Assembly (NCBI GenBank): GCA_932294295.1
Contig: OW028584.1
Location: forward strand, 25,529,638-25,593,637
Reading direction: 5' to 3'
Length of the DNA: 64,000 nt
Origin: Alitta virens
Lineage: Eukaryota > Annelida > Polychaeta > Phyllodocida > Nereididae
Shown: positions 60,401 through 64,000 of the stretch, piece by piece
How the letters are laid out: each line of letters begins with the position of its first letter
How positions within the stretch are numbered: position 1 is the stretch's first letter
The notes under the pieces: model-generated
Told to the model about the DNA's origin: nothing
Database searches by the model: none
Seen by the model: only the letters and a program-made list of their open reading frames with translations
Program-made: the position numbers and the translations under genes

Positions 60401-63400
60401 GTATGCTATTTCAGATGCTTCTTAAATGAAGTATAATTTATATATCTGATTTGTAGAAATACTTTATAAGGCCATACTGATTTTATTCTATGTTTGACTG
60501 TTGTTTGTCGAGGTCGCGGTGAATATTTGACAAATATTAAAATGGAATTCGGATTTTTACCAATGTCAGCAAACGACATTAGACTCGGAATCAGTGAAAT
60601 TCAGCAAAATTGAACCCCCTGAAATTATGCATTTACAGTTTTTAACCCAAAATATTTGTTTTCAGGGGTGGCGACTTTCTCTGATTCTGAGTGTAATAAC
60701 AATTGTTTAATTTGTCATAAAAACGTGACTTCCTTTTTTGTGAAAAAAGCGCTACAAAAACTGTTAGCCAATGTTGGCAGAAAATAAAATAGAAGTTACT
60801 GTGGTGAAATCAGTTTTCCAAGGTTATTCACAATGTTGATGGGGTCGTCAAAACATAGAATTAAAAGTAGTATGGCCTTACATTAGTTTCAAATCTATGC
60901 TGCATCAAAGCACGTTAACTATCGGATTGCTTTAAGCGGTCAATACAAATATTAATGCATTGGCATGATTTAATTATATTTCGTAGAATTTTCACGTCAA
61001 CTTATTTCATGTTATTGATTGGGGACACGTGATAAATTGTACTGATGCGGCATGGAAATGCATTGCTAATTGTGATGTGAACTGAATTATTGAACATCTT
61101 AATTTTCTTTAAATTAAGTATGAGTATGTCTGTGATTCTTCAATTAAAGTAAAACGTATTCAGAAAAACCAAAAGTTTATTTTGTGTATTGTGTCAAAAT
61201 TCGATACATCAACAATAGCAATGCATTATAGTTTTTCTCTTGATTGAAATTGCTTGCTGAGATTTTTATTTAGTCATTCAGTCCTTTTAGACTAGATGCA
61301 CTTCAAAAATATGCAGGTTTGATTTTTTTTTCTACGCACTTATTTTTTCACTTTAAGGCCATTATTTTGGAACACCTGTCTTGCGCTCTCGCACCGTTTT
61401 TTGTATGTTATTAATGTGTATTAAGTATTTGATATGCATAGCAATTACATATTTGTTAACTTCATCAATACATTTATTAAGTTTTTTTTAGATGAATGTA
61501 GTAATTTTAAGGATCAAAATTTAATTTAATTTGTAATTGTTTTTTTTAAAGAATCATGATGATAATTATTGTCTTATTGGAATATCCTCTAGCAGTTTCT
61601 CTTGGCAGTTAATGACTTCATAAGAACTAAAAGAATGATGAGCTTTGTGTTAATAACAGATCGATCGGCCCGCAAGCAGGTCCAACCATTGTTTAATGAC
61701 AACCATTCAGCACTGATCATTAAAATTCCAGCCAACAGGGAGTTACGAGCAATAACGATGACCAGGGGGCGGAATCTAAACATTCTGAAAATTGCAAAAA
61801 CGATAGATATGACCCCCTACTAAACATTCTGAAAATGACCCCCTATGGCCCCCTAATCTGTAATCTTTCTCGTCGGAATGTTTTCGTTCCGCCCCTGGTC
61901 GTCGTAAATTAATATTCGCAACTTGTTGATTGCTGCCACTTAGTCAGGCAGCTGTAAACAGCTGTACAGTGAGGTTTTTGAGCCGTCGATGGCATAAGAT
62001 TTGTAATAAATTTTAGACGACGATTGTAAACAAATGTTGGACCTGCTGCCTCTGTTACAAATTACGATATGCCCTTTCAATTTAATCGAAAACTGACTAG
62101 GAAGGAAGTATATTGAGATTTGTCAGCATACGATTTGCTGGAATTCGGTTAATATTTGTTAAGAATGTTTTTCTTGTGCAATTTAGATTTGTTGCCGGGG
62201 TGATTCTGAGAGAGAGGATTCCAGCCTTCGAAAGAATGTTATGGAGAGCTTGCCGTGGAAACGTTTTTCTTAAACAAGCAGAAATCGACGCCCCTTTGGA
62301 AGACCCTGTCACTGTGAGTTCTGAATATAGTCTATTATATTAAGATAATGTAGTTTGGTAATAGAAAACTGTCTTTTTTTGTACTCTAGTGTTAGTTTTG
62401 TTGAATATCTTTTTTTTTTTTAACATTCTTTAAATGTACCAAAGAATGGACTTCCTTCCAAAGTTTTCTCTGGAATATCGTATTTTATTTTAAATGTACA
62501 AAAGAATGGACTTCCTTCCAAAGTTTTCTCTGGAATATCGTATTTTATTTTAAATGTACAAAAGAATGGACTTCCTTCTGTCCTGTTCTCGTTAGCCTAC
62601 CTTATAATGTATATATATATAATCATAAAGGAACCAAGAACAACTAAAAATTTAGAATTTTTGTAGTGGGGAAAGGGACTATGCAAAATTTAATGTGAAG
62701 TTGATGTTACCGATAGAGCTTTATTGAAAGTTTAATCATTTTAATCTTGTCAGAATCTCGTTATGATTTACTTTCGTTGGTTTATTTCCAGGGCGATCAA
62801 GTTTACAAAACTGTCTTCATCATTTTCTTCCAAGGAGAACAGTTGAAGTCTCGCGTCAAGAAGATCTGTGAGGGGTAAGCATAAATGGATAAAAATCTGT
62901 AAATTAATTACGAATTGATCACAGCTGAAAGTTGCATAGGGCATGTAAGTCGGGCATGATTTGTTGTATGGCTGTCTTAAAACAATTGATGACATCACCA
63001 ATGGTCAAATTGTACTCATTGACCTTATCGATGCCCTGTTACCATTTGATTACAATTGGCATCACCAAATTTGCCACTCTCCAAAATTCACCGAAATAAG
63101 TAAGCATGTTCTACTTCTTCTTCCTCTGGTGAGCTTAGACCTCGGTAGGCCCAAGTATCACAAGCTGGGGTTGTGCGCGTGGCAGAGTGCGTGGTTAAAA
63201 TCCCCTTGTTGTTAAAATCTGATGGTTGATAAAATGTGTGTGATGTGTAGTTAAACAAAATAATTATAATTTGTAACCAGAATAATGCTTATGTAGTGTT
63301 TACTAGCCATGGTTTTTTGTGTGTCACTGTAATTTGGTGAAATTAATCCTTCAGCACTCATTAAACTGATGGAGTAATATCACGCTGTGATGTCTTGGGA

Positions 63401-63589
63401 GGCAACAGTTACACCAAACAGTCAAACTGAAGTTTATGAGTTGCATGATAATGGCTTTCAGTAATGTATGAAACAATTTTTTTTTTGTCTTTCAGATTCC
63501 GCGCTACTCTGTACCCATGTCCTGAGACACCCGCTGAACGTCGTGAAATGGCCATCGGCGTCATGACTCGCATTGAAGATCTTAATACG
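54419..63589 (+). CDS. ATP6V0A1: V-type proton ATPase subunit a (ATP6V0A1-like), N-terminal exons, runs off the window
   Basis: Subunit a of the V0 sector carries the proton half-channels and links V0 to V1. ATG at 54435. Coding exons: 54435-54551, 55042-55120, 55246-55343, 55591-55719, then 57117-57226 or 60312-60400, then 62187-62313, 62792-62874 and 63496-63589. Phases are consistent. The product opens [20 protein letters not shown] and has [20 protein letters not shown]; exon 3 includes [11 protein letters not shown]; exon 4 is a coiled coil ([18 protein letters not shown]); exon 6 has [20 protein letters not shown]; exon 7 has [20 protein letters not shown]; exon 8 starts [17 protein letters not shown]. 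All of this is the cytosolic N-terminal domain; the eight-helix membrane domain lies downstream. The 5' UTR is probably split, with an acceptor at 54418. Family assignment is firm; paralogue a1 is most likely. Confidence 0.96.
54573..54897 (+). mobile_element. TIR element, 8-bp TSD family, copy 2 (325 bp)
   Basis: Perfect 8-bp duplication gtcatttt at 54565-54572 and 54898-54905. Ends gggtttagtgcagtacagcg and ccgctatactgcactttttcc. It sits 21 bp downstream of the donor of the first coding exon of the V-ATPase gene. Confidence 0.92.
57117..57226 (+). CDS. ATP6V0A1: V-ATPase subunit a alternative exon 5a
   Basis: Starts after tttttaaccag and encodes [20 protein letters not shown] through AMLKLG. 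It begins in phase 0 and ends in phase 2. It codes for the acidic, variable linker between the coiled coil and the RERIPxFERMLWR block. Confidence 0.85.
58672..58959 (+). mobile_element. TIR element, 8-bp TSD family, copy 3 (288 bp)
   Basis: Ends gggtttagtgcagtatagcg and gctatactgcactttttcc; flanks ccgtaatc and ctgtaata match at six of eight positions. Located between alternative exons 5a and 5b. Confidence 0.85.
59325..59475 (+). repeat. G-rich repeat, copy 2
   Basis: Shares ttcttaatatcttaatgta, long G runs, and ctaaaaatattcag...cctcatttttaaaatggaat with the 49414 element. The outer-left terminal repeat was not found. Confidence 0.5.
60312..60400 (+). CDS. ATP6V0A1: V-ATPase subunit a alternative exon 5b
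   Basis: Starts after gacccggttcag and encodes [20 protein letters not shown] through PAMQLG. It has the same start and end phases as 5a and a similar acidic composition. Joining 5a to 5b would shift the frame, so they should be used one at a time. Confidence 0.8.
61753..61906 (+). mobile_element. Short TIR element with CCAGGGGGCGGAA ends
   Basis: Left cgatgaccagggggcggaa and right ttccgcccctggtcgtcg are inverted. Inside, taaacattctgaaaat is repeated and gaccccct occurs twice. No coding capacity; 154 bp. Confidence 0.7.
62431..62577. repeat. 60-bp tandem repeat, 2.5 copies
   Basis: The 60-bp blocks starting at 62461 and 62521 are identical (begin aagttttctctggaatatcg). A third half copy precedes them with one mismatch. 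In the intron after exon 62187-62313. Confidence 0.95.
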
Positions 63590-64000
63590 GTAAATTACTT
63601 ACGTCTTGCATTAGCGATTAGCAGTCTCTATATATGGTGATGAATACATAGTAGTCATGTCTCTTTTGAAGATTATAAGAATACTTTAATGCTTAAAATG
63701 ATAGATTCAGGATATAGCCATTGAAGTTATTAATCTATGAACTTAACTGTGCAGTATATATTTATAATAGGATATCCATTTAACAATACGTTTAATTAAG
63801 GAATTAAGTCTTATAACCCTTACGTTTAAGGATTCTGTAAATGCAGCTACAGTTAATGTTCTATGCAATATCACATATTCATCAAAACTGAAAATTTAGT
63901 ATCCTTTGTTTTTGAGATGTGACATTGAAAAAAATGTTGGTCTATGATAAAAGCATGCACATTGCACAGCAGAATTTAGGAACCCAAATAGACTTGGTTA

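Noticed and set aside
61602..61823. 73-codon ORF in the V-ATPase intron
   Set aside because: It runs into a TIR element and overlaps an ORF on the other strand; no recognisable domain.

Overview
The window is eukaryotic and almost certainly from an invertebrate animal. Its host genes are split by GT-AG introns, the sequence is AT-rich, and it carries short interspersed elements, non-LTR retrotransposon, palindromic and TIR transposon copies and a decayed protein-primed DNA polymerase element. The host proteins (tetraspanin-13/31, D-ribitol-5-phosphate cytidylyltransferase and V-ATPase subunit a) are close to their vertebrate counterparts, so a marine deuterostome such as an echinoderm, hemichordate or amphioxus is my best guess. 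That is inference; the species cannot be read from the sequence.

Layout. 1-2.9 kb: a frameshifted non-LTR reverse transcriptase with a 366-bp internal tandem duplication. 3.1-13.75 kb: an accessory island with a RING-like ORF, a relic with a secreted N-terminus, a heptamer minisatellite, a broken CARD-like ORF, a three-exon small membrane-protein gene with a TATA box, and a large decayed zinc-finger plus family-B DNA polymerase gene (Maverick/Polinton- or adintovirus-like) interrupted by two SINEs. 14-21.5 kb: a SINE nest holding a ~2.25-kb tandem duplication that ends in SINEs. 23.6-25.06 kb, minus strand: a 77-residue, three-exon single-pass protein with a COX7A-like layout. 32.07-34.65 kb: CRPPA (ISPD), eight exons, apparently complete. 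37.83-48.04 kb: a TSPAN13/31-type tetraspanin with two alternative last exons. 53.9 kb to the end: V-ATPase subunit a (ATP6V0A1-like), the first nine coding exons or exon alternatives, with two candidate mutually exclusive exons and paired MiT/TFE-type E-boxes upstream.

The host genes do unrelated housekeeping jobs: CRPPA makes CDP-ribitol for dystroglycan glycosylation, TSPAN13/31 is a membrane organiser, and ATP6V0A anchors the proton pump. They look like ordinary neighbours, not a pathway cluster. The most unusual material is the 3-14 kb island, where a polymerase relic sits beside RING-like and CARD-like ORFs, and the SINE-driven rearrangements next to it. I found no element termini for the island, so whether these genes belong to one element is unproven. 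Exon coordinates were derived by hand from splice signals and reading-frame continuity.
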